A stretch of 44,808 bases of DNA, taken from positions 1 to 44,808 of the forward strand of contig CAMLHB010000002.1 in the NCBI GenBank assembly GCA_946479725.1, written 5' to 3'. Each line of letters begins with the position of its first letter. Within the stretch, counting starts at the first letter, position 1. The stretch comes from an uncultured Actinomycetes bacterium (GTDB lineage: Bacteria > Actinomycetota > Thermoleophilia > Solirubrobacterales > 70-9). The position numbers and the translations under genes were made by a program. The notes under the pieces were generated by a model that saw only the letters and a list, made by a program, of their open reading frames with translations, searched no databases and was not told the origin of the DNA. This document shows, in pieces, positions 26,314 through 32,932 of this stretch.

Positions 26314-27147
26314 CTATTCGGCCGTTACGGCCCAGGCGCCGGCCCATATGCAATCCGCGGAATTGCATTCTGCATATCCAACGGTTCCCATCGGATCAGC
26401 GCCCGACGTTTCGGCAAACGTGATGCCCGGGGAAAAGAAGGGGGTCGTGACGTCCGGGTTAGTGGCGTTCGCTTCATATATGCACAAAAACCCTGGTTCG
26501 GCAGTTGCCACGCCGCCCTGGATTCCCGGACAGTTAGCGTCAGACCCACCGAATCCGACGTAGACCGGCGTCGGCGCGGGTACAACCGGAACCGTGAAGG
26601 AGATCGGAACCGCCATGGGGGCGGGGCTGGTGCTCGATTGCAGTTCGCCGGATCCGTTTTCAGAGTAGGTCAACTTGTATATTCCAGTCCTCGCAAAAGT
26701 GCCGGTCTCGGTCGCACCGGAGGGCAGGGTGCCTTCCGCCGTCCAAGGCGAACCGTTACAGGCGTAGGTCGGAGTACCGCTTCCAACTTTGAATTCGGAG
26801 CCGCCGGAGGCGCAGTTGGGGTCGCCGGGGCCGAGTTCGGTGGAGGTGACGCTGGCGCCGTTGGTGCCGTTCGTACCGTTGGTACCGTTCTGACCAGCCG
26901 CGCCGTCCTTACCGTTGGCGCCCGCCGCGCCCTGCGGTCCGGCCGGGCCCTGGGCGCCGTTGGCGCCGGGCTTGCCGGCGAACTTCTTGGCGATCTTTTC
27001 GACTTCCTTCTTCTGCTTGCCGGTCAGCTTGCCGGCGGCGAGCGCGGTGCCGCCGAGGGCGGCGATCAAGGCGATGCAGGCGACGACGAGCCCGGCGGTG
27101 CCGAAGGGTTCGCGGATCGCCCGGATGGGGTGACGAAGACGTCTCAT
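26314..27147 (-). CDS. Membrane-anchored/exported collagen-like protein
   Basis: 277 residues from ATG 27147, preceded by GGAGAG; an upstream in-frame ATG would lack a ribosome site. A basic N-terminus is followed by a hydrophobic segment (GTAGLVVACIALIAALGGTALA) serving as signal or anchor. A charged helix (KLTGKQKKEVEKIAKKFA) follows, then 14 uninterrupted Gly-X-Y triplets from GKPGANGAQ to GTNGTNGAS (about residues 63-104). A globular beta-rich C-terminal domain with several Cys (PNCASGG, YACNGS, CPG, FLCIY, AECNSADC) follows. The short helix before the triplets could nucleate trimerisation, as in other bacterial collagens. It is the first gene of the exported-protein operon. Confidence 0.82.
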   Translation of the reverse strand: MRRLRHPIRAIREPFGTAGLVVACIALIAALGGTALAAGKLTGKQKKEVEKIAKKFAGKPGANGAQGPAGPQGAAGANGKDGAAGQNGTNGTNGTNGASVTSTELGPGDPNCASGGSEFKVGSGTPTYACNGSPWTAEGTLPSGATETGTFARTGIYKLTYSENGSGELQSSTSPAPMAVPISFTVPVVPAPTPVYVGFGGSDANCPGIQGGVATAEPGFLCIYEANATNPDVTTPFFSPGITFAETSGADPMGTVGYAECNSADCIWAGAWAVTAE

Positions 27148-27186
27148 TATCTCTCCTACCTCTCCCTGTGAGTGGCTGTTGATGGC

Positions 27187-27205
27187 CCTCTCTCCCAAAG
27201 AGAGG
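27187..27205 (-). promoter_or_regulatory. Hairpin in the 5' leader of the surface-protein operon
   Basis: CCTCTCT-N5-AGAGAGG lies in the roughly 110-nt leader, 40 nt before the collagen-like start. It may affect mRNA stability or leader folding. No riboswitch class is recognised. Confidence 0.4.
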
Positions 27206-27265
27206 ATCCGTTTTCCCTGGCCGGAACACATCACCCTGATTTAGAGACGTGCTCCTCAGTACGGA

Positions 27266-27295
27266 AGATTACGCAAATCCGTGAAGGGTTGTCAA
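27266..27295 (-). promoter_or_regulatory. Strong sigma-70 promoter candidate for the surface-protein operon
   Basis: On the minus strand a consensus -35 TTGACA (27295-27290), an 18-nt spacer and -10 TAATCT (27271-27266). Transcription would start near 27259, leaving a leader of about 112 nt. The local sequence is AT-richer than its surroundings, as expected of a real promoter. Confidence 0.65.
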
Positions 27296-27358
27296 GACGC
27301 TTTTGGAATGGATTACCGAACCGGTGGTCCGGCGGCCGTGTTCAGCGGTGCGAGGCGC

Positions 27359-28039
27359 CTAATCCGTGGGGTGCGCCGCGCGGGCGGCCTTCTCCCGACC
27401 TATGTACGGGAGGAGGAAGAGCTCGGTCATGTCCGGCAGCAGCGCGGGCAGGCGGTCGCCCTTCCCGGCCAGGACCTTGCGGGTGATCATCGAGGCGAGG
27501 CCGCCGACCAGGGCCTGCTCGACGGCGGCGGGAGGCCGCCTGGTTCCGCGCCCCGGCCGCCCCTCCTCGAGCGTGGCCAGGATCCGCTCCAGCGCGGTCC
27601 GCTGGCGGGCGGCGATCCCGATCCCGGCGCGGAAGGGCGCCACCAGGGTGAAGCGGACGAGGTCGGGGTTGGCGGCGTAGGTCGCGAGCAGGGCGCGGAG
27701 GCGGGCGCGAACCAGCTGGGGCCAATCGCCGCCGTCGGCCTCCGCCGCCGCCATCGCCCCGGCGACGTGCTCGTCGATCAGGTCGAAGGCCTGCAGGTAG
27801 CACTCTTCCTTGGTCGAGAAGTAGGTGTAGAAGGTGCGGCGCGAGACGCCGGCGGCGGCGCAGATCTGGCTCACCGTCGTGTCGTGGTAACCACGCTCGG
27901 CGACCGTGGCGATGACCCCGGCGGTGAGGCGATCGCGTTGGTTGCGGACGACGAACTCGCGGGAGAGACCATGCCGGCCGGGGGGCAGGCGAGGCAGACC
28001 TTCCGCTGCCTCCTTCTCTGGCGCGTCCCCCTCAGGCAC
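27359..28039 (-). CDS. TetR-family regulator (1 of 3 in a row)
   Basis: 226 residues from GTG 28039 (reads V-PEGDAPEKEAAEG); the longer open frame upstream overlaps the next TetR gene and is low-complexity. The HTH is QRDRLTAGVIATVAERGYHDTTVSQICAAAGVSRRTFYTYFSTKEECYLQAF, a textbook TetR domain at about residues 35-86. The helical C-terminal domain contains LVRARLRALLATYAANPDLVRFTLV, of the TetR_C type common in actinobacteria. It lies 64 nt before the candidate promoter of the surface-protein operon, on the same strand, so control of that operon is possible but unproven. Confidence 0.88.
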   Translation of the reverse strand: MPEGDAPEKEAAEGLPRLPPGRHGLSREFVVRNQRDRLTAGVIATVAERGYHDTTVSQICAAAGVSRRTFYTYFSTKEECYLQAFDLIDEHVAGAMAAAEADGGDWPQLVRARLRALLATYAANPDLVRFTLVAPFRAGIGIAARQRTALERILATLEEGRPGRGTRRPPAAVEQALVGGLASMITRKVLAGKGDRLPALLPDMTELFLLPYIGREKAARAAHPTD

Positions 28040-28149
28040 GAGTGGACGATACCCCCTCCCCAGGCACGTTTGCACGGTTCCAGGACCGTGAGCGTCAGAG
28101 CCTTCGTTCCCGGCGACGGGCGCGCCGAGGCGAGACGTCGGGGGTGGGC

Positions 28150-28827
28150 TCAGAGCGCGGCTGCCAGCGCGTTTCGCGCGACCGTTTTCTTCGCCCTCGC
28201 CTCGCCGAGGTAGGGCGTGAGAACCATCGCCCCCAACTCGGTGAACAGATCCGGGATCGAGTCGCTTTCCCCCATCGTCAGGTGACGATGCAGGAGCCAG
28301 GCGATTCCGGCGGCGGTCGTGCGCTCCAGGCTGTCGGGCAGGCGACGGCCGGCGGGCAGACCCTCGCGTCCCTGCTTCAGCGCGCGGGCGGCGGCGGCGA
28401 GCATCTCCTCGAAGAGGTCGACCCCCGCGGGGCCCCCGGTTTGGATCTCGACCAGGCCGACGCGGGCGGCGTCGGGCTCGGCCGCGGCCCAGCCGAGCAG
28501 CGCACCCAACCCGAGGCATACCTGGTCCGGCCAGCAGTCCCCCTCGGCGGCGGCCGTCGTGACCACCACCCGTGCTTCGGCGACGATCCGTTCGCAGGCG
28601 ACCAACAGGCAGTCCTGCTTGCTGCCGAAGAAGGCGTAGAAGCTGCCGACGCCGATCTTGGCGGCTGCGATCAGGTCGTCAACGGTGGTGGCGGGATATC
28701 CCTGCTCGGCGAAGGTGGCGATGGCGGCATCGAGCACTCGCGTGCGCTGATGTTCCTCCAGCACCTCGCGCGACAACTGCCGGCGCCCGACCTGCGCAGG
28801 ACTCAGATGATCCGGAAGCGACACCAC
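28150..28827 (-). CDS. TetR-family regulator (2 of 3)
   Basis: 225 residues. The HTH is QRTRVLDAAIATFAEQGYPATTVDDLIAAAKIGVGSFYAFFGSKQDCLLVACE at about residues 27-79. The recognition helix reads IGVGSFYAFF. The C-terminal domain (CWPDQVCLGLGALLGWAAAEPDAARVGLVEI) resembles that of the preceding TetR gene in layout, suggesting that the two are paralogues. It is 110 nt upstream of TetR 1, same strand, and divergent from TetR 3 across 169 nt. The ligand is unknown. Confidence 0.88.
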   Translation of the reverse strand: MVSLPDHLSPAQVGRRQLSREVLEEHQRTRVLDAAIATFAEQGYPATTVDDLIAAAKIGVGSFYAFFGSKQDCLLVACERIVAEARVVVTTAAAEGDCWPDQVCLGLGALLGWAAAEPDAARVGLVEIQTGGPAGVDLFEEMLAAAARALKQGREGLPAGRRLPDSLERTTAAGIAWLLHRHLTMGESDSIPDLFTELGAMVLTPYLGEARAKKTVARNALAAAL

Positions 28828-28902
28828 AACCCGGAGCGTACCCGAATGTTGGATCGAAGACTTTCAGCGGACGGCTGAGGTTGAGGGCTGCGTCTACATT
28901 TC

Positions 28903-28925
28903 TCAGTGGTACAGTTTTTTACTGA
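28903..28925. promoter_or_regulatory. Inverted repeat between divergent TetR genes, candidate operator
   Basis: TCAGT (28903-28907) pairs with ACTGA (28921-28925), and a further CAGT (28912-28915) lies in between, 5 nt from the same ACTG. The AT-rich spacer in GC-rich DNA and its position between TetR genes suggest regulation. The half-sites are short, so support is modest. Confidence 0.35.
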
Positions 28926-28996
28926 CGAAATGGAGCCAGGGAGCGTGAGAGCGCCACACCGCGCACTGGCGAGGCTGCGACAGGGGGCAGGAGAAA

Positions 28997-29566
28997 GTGA
29001 GTCGCGAGACGCGAGCCAATTTGCTCGACGCGATCCTGGTGTGCTGCGGGGATATCGGCTATCGGCAGGCCACCGTGGAGCTGGTGCAGCGCAGCCATGG
29101 CAGCTGCCCGGGCGAGTTTTACCGTTACTTCGATAGCAAGGCGGAGTGCTACCTCGCCGCTTACGAAGCCGAAAGCGCGCGCCTCTGCGAGATGATCCAG
29201 AACGCTGACGGGGCCACCTGCCGCGAGCGTCTCGAAACGGCGCTCCAAGGCCTCGCTGATTTCGCCGTTCAGGATCCGCTCAAGGCTCGAGGCCTCCTCG
29301 TCGAGGTCCACGTTGCCGGCGGCGAGGCGCTGGCCAAGCGCCAGGAAGTCCTCACGCGCCTCGCCCGTACCCTGGACGAGGCCTGCCGCGAGCCGGGGTC
29401 TCGCCACTCGTCTCCCCCGATGACAGCTGAGTTCATGGTAAACGCGGTCGAGCACGTGCTCCTGAGCGCGCTGGCCTCGCAGCGGCCGGACGATTTCTCC
29501 GAGGCGGTTCCCGATCTGGCCGGGCTGATTCACCAAGCCTTCCGTGGCGACGAGTCGCTTTCTTAG
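28997..29566 (+). CDS. TetR-family regulator (3 of 3)
   Basis: 189 residues from GTG 28997, preceded by GCAGGAGAAA. The HTH is less canonical: ANLLDAILVCCGDIGYRQATVELVQRSHGSCPGEFYRYFDSKAECYLAAYEAE. The turn and 'F-Y-R-Y-F-x-S-K' signature are kept, but the recognition helix begins GSCPGEF. The C-terminal domain (LKARGLLVEVHVAGGEALAKRQEVLTRLARTLDEA) is similar to the other two TetR proteins. The cupin-VOC pair lies downstream in the same direction, 230 nt away behind its own promoter candidate. That pair may be its regulatory target. Confidence 0.85.
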   Translation: MSRETRANLLDAILVCCGDIGYRQATVELVQRSHGSCPGEFYRYFDSKAECYLAAYEAESARLCEMIQNADGATCRERLETALQGLADFAVQDPLKARGLLVEVHVAGGEALAKRQEVLTRLARTLDEACREPGSRHSSPPMTAEFMVNAVEHVLLSALASQRPDDFSEAVPDLAGLIHQAFRGDESLS

Positions 29567-29732
29567 CGCGCAGCGGCGGACGACAAGGAGCGGAGCCGTC
29601 TTGGGGAAGCTCCGCCGCGCTTGCCGTACTTGGGTCGCATCCATCGGGAAATGCGATGCAACCGGGGGATCCCGGCCGAGAGCGGCTCGGGATAGGGGGC
29701 CCAGACGATCGAAATCGCTTGGGCCCGAACAC

Positions 29733-29752
29733 TGTAGAGGATGTCGTCTACA
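29733..29752. promoter_or_regulatory. Inverted repeat TGTAGA-N8-TCTACA, candidate operator upstream of the cupin gene
   Basis: A perfect 6-bp inverted repeat lies just upstream of the -35 candidate for the cupin-VOC pair. A single TCTACA half-site also occurs at 28893-28898 in front of TetR 3. A shared motif before both units suggests that TetR 3 controls itself and the pair. Confidence 0.4.
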
Positions 29753-29761
29753 AACAGATAA

Positions 29762-29789
29762 TTGATGTGTCAGCGCCTCGATCTAGGAT
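29762..29789 (+). promoter_or_regulatory. Candidate promoter for the cupin gene (leaderless)
   Basis: TTGATG (29762-29767), a 16-nt spacer and TAGGAT (29784-29789). The predicted start site, about 29796, is at the GTG start codon (29797), implying a leaderless mRNA. No Shine-Dalgarno is visible, consistent with this. Confidence 0.5.
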
Positions 29790-29796
29790 TTGCCCC

Positions 29797-30207
29797 GTGC
29801 CGTTCACCCGCACGAACCTCAGGGCAGACCTCGACGACCTCGGCTCCAACTTCGACGGCTCCCCCGAGCTCGAGTTCCGCCTCGCGACCAAGGCCCTCGG
29901 CCTCGAGCACTCCGGCCTCGGCTACCAGCGCCTGCCCCCGAACTACCGCTTTCCCTATGGCCACACCCACCAGCGGCAGGAGGAGACCTACCTGGTCCTC
30001 CGCGGCAGCGGCCGGATGAAGCTCGACGACGAGATCGTCGAGGTCGAGCAGTGGGACGCCGTCCGCGTCCCACCCGGCACCTGGCGCGGCTACGAGTCCG
30101 GCCCCCACGGCCTCGAGATCCTCGTCATCGGCGCCCCCAACCTCGGCGAGAACCCGCGCGACGACGTCGAAGGTGAGCGCGACTGGTGGGACGACCAGCC
30201 GGCATAG
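29797..30207 (+). CDS. Cupin-domain protein
   Basis: 136 residues from GTG 29797 (V-PFTRTNLRADLDDLGSNF). A single cupin_2 barrel: YRFPYGHTHQRQEETYLVLRGSGRMKLDDEIVEVEQWDAVRVPPGTWRGYESGPHGLEILVIGAP, with metal ligands in the G-x-x-H-x-H...E motif (HTHQRQEE) and less clear in motif 2 (no His at its usual place, PPGTWRGY). The DDVEGERDWWDD tail is typical of a small actinobacterial cupin group. It could be a dioxygenase, an isomerase or a metal/ligand-binding protein. The VOC protein gene follows after 20 nt, so they probably act together. Confidence 0.85.
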   Translation: MPFTRTNLRADLDDLGSNFDGSPELEFRLATKALGLEHSGLGYQRLPPNYRFPYGHTHQRQEETYLVLRGSGRMKLDDEIVEVEQWDAVRVPPGTWRGYESGPHGLEILVIGAPNLGENPRDDVEGERDWWDDQPA

Positions 30208-30227
30208 AACCCGAAGGGACAACCGAC

Positions 30228-30815
30228 ATGCGAAAGCTGCAGACGCAGGGCGTGCACCACATAACCCTCACCGGCGCCGATCGCCAGACCTCGATCGACT
30301 TCTGGGAGGGCGTGCTGGGGATGCCGTTCATCTTCGAGCAGCCCAACCTGGACCGGCCCGAGGAGAGCCACCTCTACTTCGACCCGGGCGACGGGCGGCT
30401 GATCACGATCTTCACCAACGAGGAGCGCGAGCCGGACCCCTCCCCGCGATCCCAGGACGCGGGCCACGTCCACCACATCGCCTTCGCGCTCTCCAACGCC
30501 GTCTTCCGCCAGGCCGTCGAGCGCCTCGACGAGCGGGGGATCGAGCACAGCGGGGTCAAGGACCGCGGCTTCATGGACTCGATCTACTTCCGCGACCCGC
30601 TCGGCCTGCTGATCGAGCTGGCCTCCTACCGCTTCGAGCCGCCCGCCGGCCTCACCCATGCCGAAGTACTGCTGGAGGCGCACCTGATCCGGACCGAGCG
30701 CGACGACTACAACATCGCCCCCGTTCACCTGGCCGACGCGATCGAGCGCCTCGTCACCCGCTCCCAGCGATCCCTCTCCGAGGACCGCGCGCCGAAGGAT
30801 CCCTATGGGCGCTAA
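30228..30815 (+). CDS. VOC-family protein (glyoxalase/extradiol dioxygenase type)
   Basis: 195 residues from ATG 30228, with AAGGGAC upstream. Two beta-alpha-beta-beta-beta modules: VHHITLTGADRQTSIDFWEGVLGMPFIFEQ and HVHHIAFALSNAVFRQAVERLDERGI. His residues begin each module, and LGLLIELASYRFEP supplies the family Glu, giving a metal site of the H-H-E type. DSIYFRDPLGLLIEL is the standard second-module end. The extra C-terminal helix (HLADAIERLVTRSQR) is not part of the VOC fold. It is probably a ring-cleavage dioxygenase or glyoxalase-like enzyme; the substrate is unknown. Confidence 0.85.
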   Translation: MRKLQTQGVHHITLTGADRQTSIDFWEGVLGMPFIFEQPNLDRPEESHLYFDPGDGRLITIFTNEEREPDPSPRSQDAGHVHHIAFALSNAVFRQAVERLDERGIEHSGVKDRGFMDSIYFRDPLGLLIELASYRFEPPAGLTHAEVLLEAHLIRTERDDYNIAPVHLADAIERLVTRSQRSLSEDRAPKDPYGR

Positions 30816-30889
30816 GCCCGGCCCGAGGGTTACGTCGAAGCGACGGTTCCGCTCAGCCATGGGCCAAGGGTACACACGGGTTTCCGGTA

Positions 30890-30931
<42 letters not shown>

Positions 30932-31028
30932 AGTGAGGCGGTGGATCGGCTGGACTACGTGGAGCTAGGTTCCAAGCCGATTTCGCGAGATCGAACTACG
31001 TGGAGATCGGCTGGAATCTGTAGGGCAT

Positions 31029-31050
31029 GTTGCCCCATTCGTTGCTCCAG
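31029..31050. repeat. Tandem 12-mer pair, left end of island
   Basis: GTTGCCCCATTC is followed by GTTGCTCCAG. A matching pair lies near the other end of the island (38244-38265). Position about 100 bp inside the tRNA fragment suggests integrase arm-binding sites. Confidence 0.45.
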
Positions 31051-31052
31051 GA

Positions 31053-31436
31053 TTACACCGACGAAGCCGCCACAACGGAAACGTCGTCGTGGGCAATCGC
31101 CCCGCCTTTCTGAGCTCGCGCCGTCACCAGTGCCGGCTTGCGACCCGCGGGCGCCACGTCCAACACGAACTCAATCTCCAAGCGCCGGACAGCGTTGATG
31201 ATCGTGTCGATCTCTGGGTTGTGCTCCCCGGACTCGAGCTTGACGACGCGGGGCTGCGAAACGCCCAACTTCTTCGCCAGGGCCCTCTGGCTCAGTTTGT
31301 GCTCGGCGCGATAACGCAGCAGGGTGGCTGCGAACTCCCGGGCAGGAGCGAGTCTCTGCCACTCCGCACGAAAGCTTGGGTCGGCAAGCTGCTCCTCTGC
31401 CACAAAGGTATCGAAGGTCTTACCTGAGCCCCTCAT
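31053..31436 (-). CDS. XRE-family antitoxin-like regulator (HigA-type)
   Basis: 127 residues, ATG 31436. An N-terminal arm is followed by an HTH_3 domain (AATLLRYRAEHKLSQRALAKKLGVSQPRVVKLESGEHNPEIDTIINAVRRL, about residues 36-87) and a short C-terminal strand region (EIEFVLDVAPAG). The layout matches HigA-like antitoxins that follow a RelE/HigB toxin gene. No intact toxin is adjacent: upstream is a decayed VapC-like gene. An AT-rich palindrome 10 bp before the start is the probable autoregulatory operator. It may be an orphan antitoxin or a regulator of the island. Confidence 0.82.
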   Translation of the reverse strand: MRGSGKTFDTFVAEEQLADPSFRAEWQRLAPAREFAATLLRYRAEHKLSQRALAKKLGVSQPRVVKLESGEHNPEIDTIINAVRRLEIEFVLDVAPAGRKPALVTARAQKGGAIAHDDVSVVAASSV

Positions 31437-31446
31437 TGTTGTCTCA

Positions 31447-31466
31447 TGATAATAAATTAATTATCA
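31447..31466. promoter_or_regulatory. AT-rich palindromic operator upstream of the XRE gene
   Basis: TGATAAT-N6-ATTATCA, a perfect 7-bp inverted repeat 10 bp before the XRE start. Its very low GC content contrasts with the surroundings. The size and position fit an XRE dimer operator overlapping the promoter. Confidence 0.65.
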
Positions 31467-31493
31467 GAAGAAACTGCAGAAATTCAGTCGAGC

Positions 31494-31831
31494 TCAGCCG
31501 GCGTGACGACGAATCCCAGCCGTCCTTCCCCGACGCAGTCTGTTGTCAAGGGTGACGAGGCGACAGGCTTCGGCCTTCGCAAGCGCTACGTACTCAGCTT
31601 CGTAGGTCTTACCCAGCCGAATTCTTCGGCCATCTCCCAGGCCGCCGTGGCGAGGCTCTCCGGGCGTTGCTCGCCAATAGACAACTTACCCGGACAGGAA
31701 GCGCTGCAGCGCAAGCTCCGCGAGAGCGTTCGAGACTTCGCCGCGGAACGCCATCTCGTGCCAGCCTGCTCGCCGAGCCTGTCGAGCGAGAGCTCGACCA
31801 CCAAGCTCGCGTCTACGACCAGCCCGCTCAG
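31494..31831 (-). pseudogene. Decayed VapC-type PIN-domain toxin
   Basis: The PIN fold can be pieced together only across several frames. LVVDASLVVELSLDRLGEQ (first catalytic Asp) is in one frame. After about 31765 WHEMAFRGEVSNALAELALQRFLSG continues in another. SIGEQRPESLATAAWEMAEEFGW returns to the first. Then KTYEAEYVALAKAEACRLVTLDNRLRRG, with the last acidic residue, is in a third frame and stops at 31494. At least three indels disrupt it, so it should not make an active toxin unless the sequence is wrong. The start codon is also unclear (CTG or lost). The order antitoxin-toxin with the gene above fits VapBC. Confidence 0.7.
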
Positions 31832-32029
31832 TGCGATTCGCGAGAGCGCCGGGCTGCAGCGGCGACATCTGGCATCGGCTCGCCGGTCAGCGTCTCCCCC
31901 CCACCCCGCCGGCAGCGGCGCCATCTCCGGCTTCTCGTCGGCCACGGTGGAAACGACGATCCGCGCACGCGCAGCCTCGGCCTCATCGAGGTCGAGGATC
32001 TCGCGCAGCAGCTTCCCCTTTGCGATCAC
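31828..32029 (-). pseudogene. VapB-type antitoxin with a frameshift at a G7 run
   Basis: From ATG 32029 the frame gives MIAKGKLLREILDLDEAEAA and PLPAGWG. At a run of seven G (CCCCCCC on the plus strand, about 31899-31905) the frame is lost. The neighbouring frame continues ETLTGEPMPDVAAAARRSRESH and stops at 31828, exactly as VapB antitoxins of this type end. The toxin remnant follows directly. The homopolymer makes a phase-variable switch, decay or sequencing error all possible. Confidence 0.65.
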
Positions 32030-32168
32030 GGGTCGAAGGTACTGGCCATACCCCCGGTTCGAGACAGGCCTTGGGCTCTTACCCGGCGAGCCGCCAGGTT
32101 CTGGGCATAGGCGGTCACAGCCAGTTCCCGTCTACCGTGCGCGCTTCGGCATGAGATAGCTTGGCTTC

Positions 32169-32624
32169 GTGCCGGCGCCCGAGACGCACGAAGGCGACCA
32201 TCCGGAGCCGTCGAAGGGCAACTATCTATTGAAGACAGACGGTTCCGGCGCGGGGACCATCGACAATCCAGCTCAAGGTGCGATCGGAGTCGTCCTCAGA
32301 GACCCCGATGGTCAGCTAATTGAAGAGATCTCCAAACCGATCGGACCCGCCATCAACACCGTTGCGGAGTATCGGGCTCTCATCGAAGGACTTAAGCTCG
32401 CCCGCAGTCGCGGAATCCAACGCATCCGGGTGTTCCTTGACCCGGAGCTCGTGGTCGACCAGGTGAACGGCCGCGCGATGGTCGGCAAGGAGCACATCAG
32501 ACCCCTGCACGCGGAAGCGTGCTCCCTGCTCCAGGAGTTTCCCAACATCAGGATTTCGTGGATTCCGCGAAAATGGAATGCCGAAGCGGACGCACTTGCA
32601 ACCAGAGCGCTTCCTGGTCACTGA
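32169..32624 (+). CDS. RNase HI-like ribonuclease
   Basis: 151 residues from GTG 32169. The four carboxylates of RNase H are visible: D in YLLKTDGSGAG, E in TVAEYRALIEGLKLARS, D in IRVFLDPELVVDQVNG, and D in WIPRKWNAEADALATRAL. The layout matches the single-domain RNase HI-like proteins (Rv2228c N-domain type), which cleave RNA in RNA-DNA hybrids. It lies in the island, on the opposite strand to the SIR2-HerA-KTSC operon and convergent with it. It might process hybrids of invading elements or serve ordinary housekeeping. A weak hairpin (32635-32648) follows the stop. Confidence 0.85.
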   Translation: MPAPETHEGDHPEPSKGNYLLKTDGSGAGTIDNPAQGAIGVVLRDPDGQLIEEISKPIGPAINTVAEYRALIEGLKLARSRGIQRIRVFLDPELVVDQVNGRAMVGKEHIRPLHAEACSLLQEFPNIRISWIPRKWNAEADALATRALPGH

Positions 32625-32707
32625 GCGCAGCGGTGCAGGCAAGCCTGCCGTTTCAAAGCCAATCGCGATCCACCACCCATCCCCAACGGAGTGAGCTGCC
32701 GCCACGC

Positions 32708-32932
32708 CTACGCGTGACGGCGGTTGGGCTTGTGGTTCAGCTCGCTGAAGATGTAGCCGCCCTTACTCTGCCCGTCGGCGGTGAACTCGCTCCAGACTGG
32801 TGGCGGACAAGCCTCATAGAGCCACTCCACCCCATCCGGAAAGCGGACGTAGATCACCTCGGACTCCTCGTCATAAGCCATGGCAACGATCCGATCGGAG
32901 TCGCCGACCTCAATCCACTCAATCTCGCTCAC
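32708..32932 (-). CDS. KTSC-domain small protein, third gene of the SIR2-HerA operon
   Basis: 74 residues from GTG 32932, whose first base is the last-read region of the HerA stop (TAGTG, 1-nt overlap), so translation is coupled. SDRIVAMAYDEESEVIYVRFPDGVEWLYEACPPPVWSEFTADGQSKGGYIFSELNH follows the KTSC pattern: an N-terminal strand with 'I-x-x-(I/V)-x-Y-D', 'V-x-F-x-x-G', an aromatic strand and the 'S-x-G-x-(Y/F)' end. KTSC domains occur alone or attached to lysyl-tRNA synthetase, phage and nuclease proteins; function is poorly known. Here its tight link to HerA suggests a partner or regulator of the defence complex. Confidence 0.8.
   Translation of the reverse strand: MSEIEWIEVGDSDRIVAMAYDEESEVIYVRFPDGVEWLYEACPPPVWSEFTADGQSKGGYIFSELNHKPNRRHA

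Noticed and set aside
29669..29693. Hairpin after TetR 3 as a terminator
   Set aside because: The stem has a bulge and no T-run follows; evidence is too weak to list.
32635..32648. GCAGGC-AA-GCCTGC hairpin as a terminator between RNase H and KTSC genes
   Set aside because: Short stem with only three T residues nearby; not convincing.
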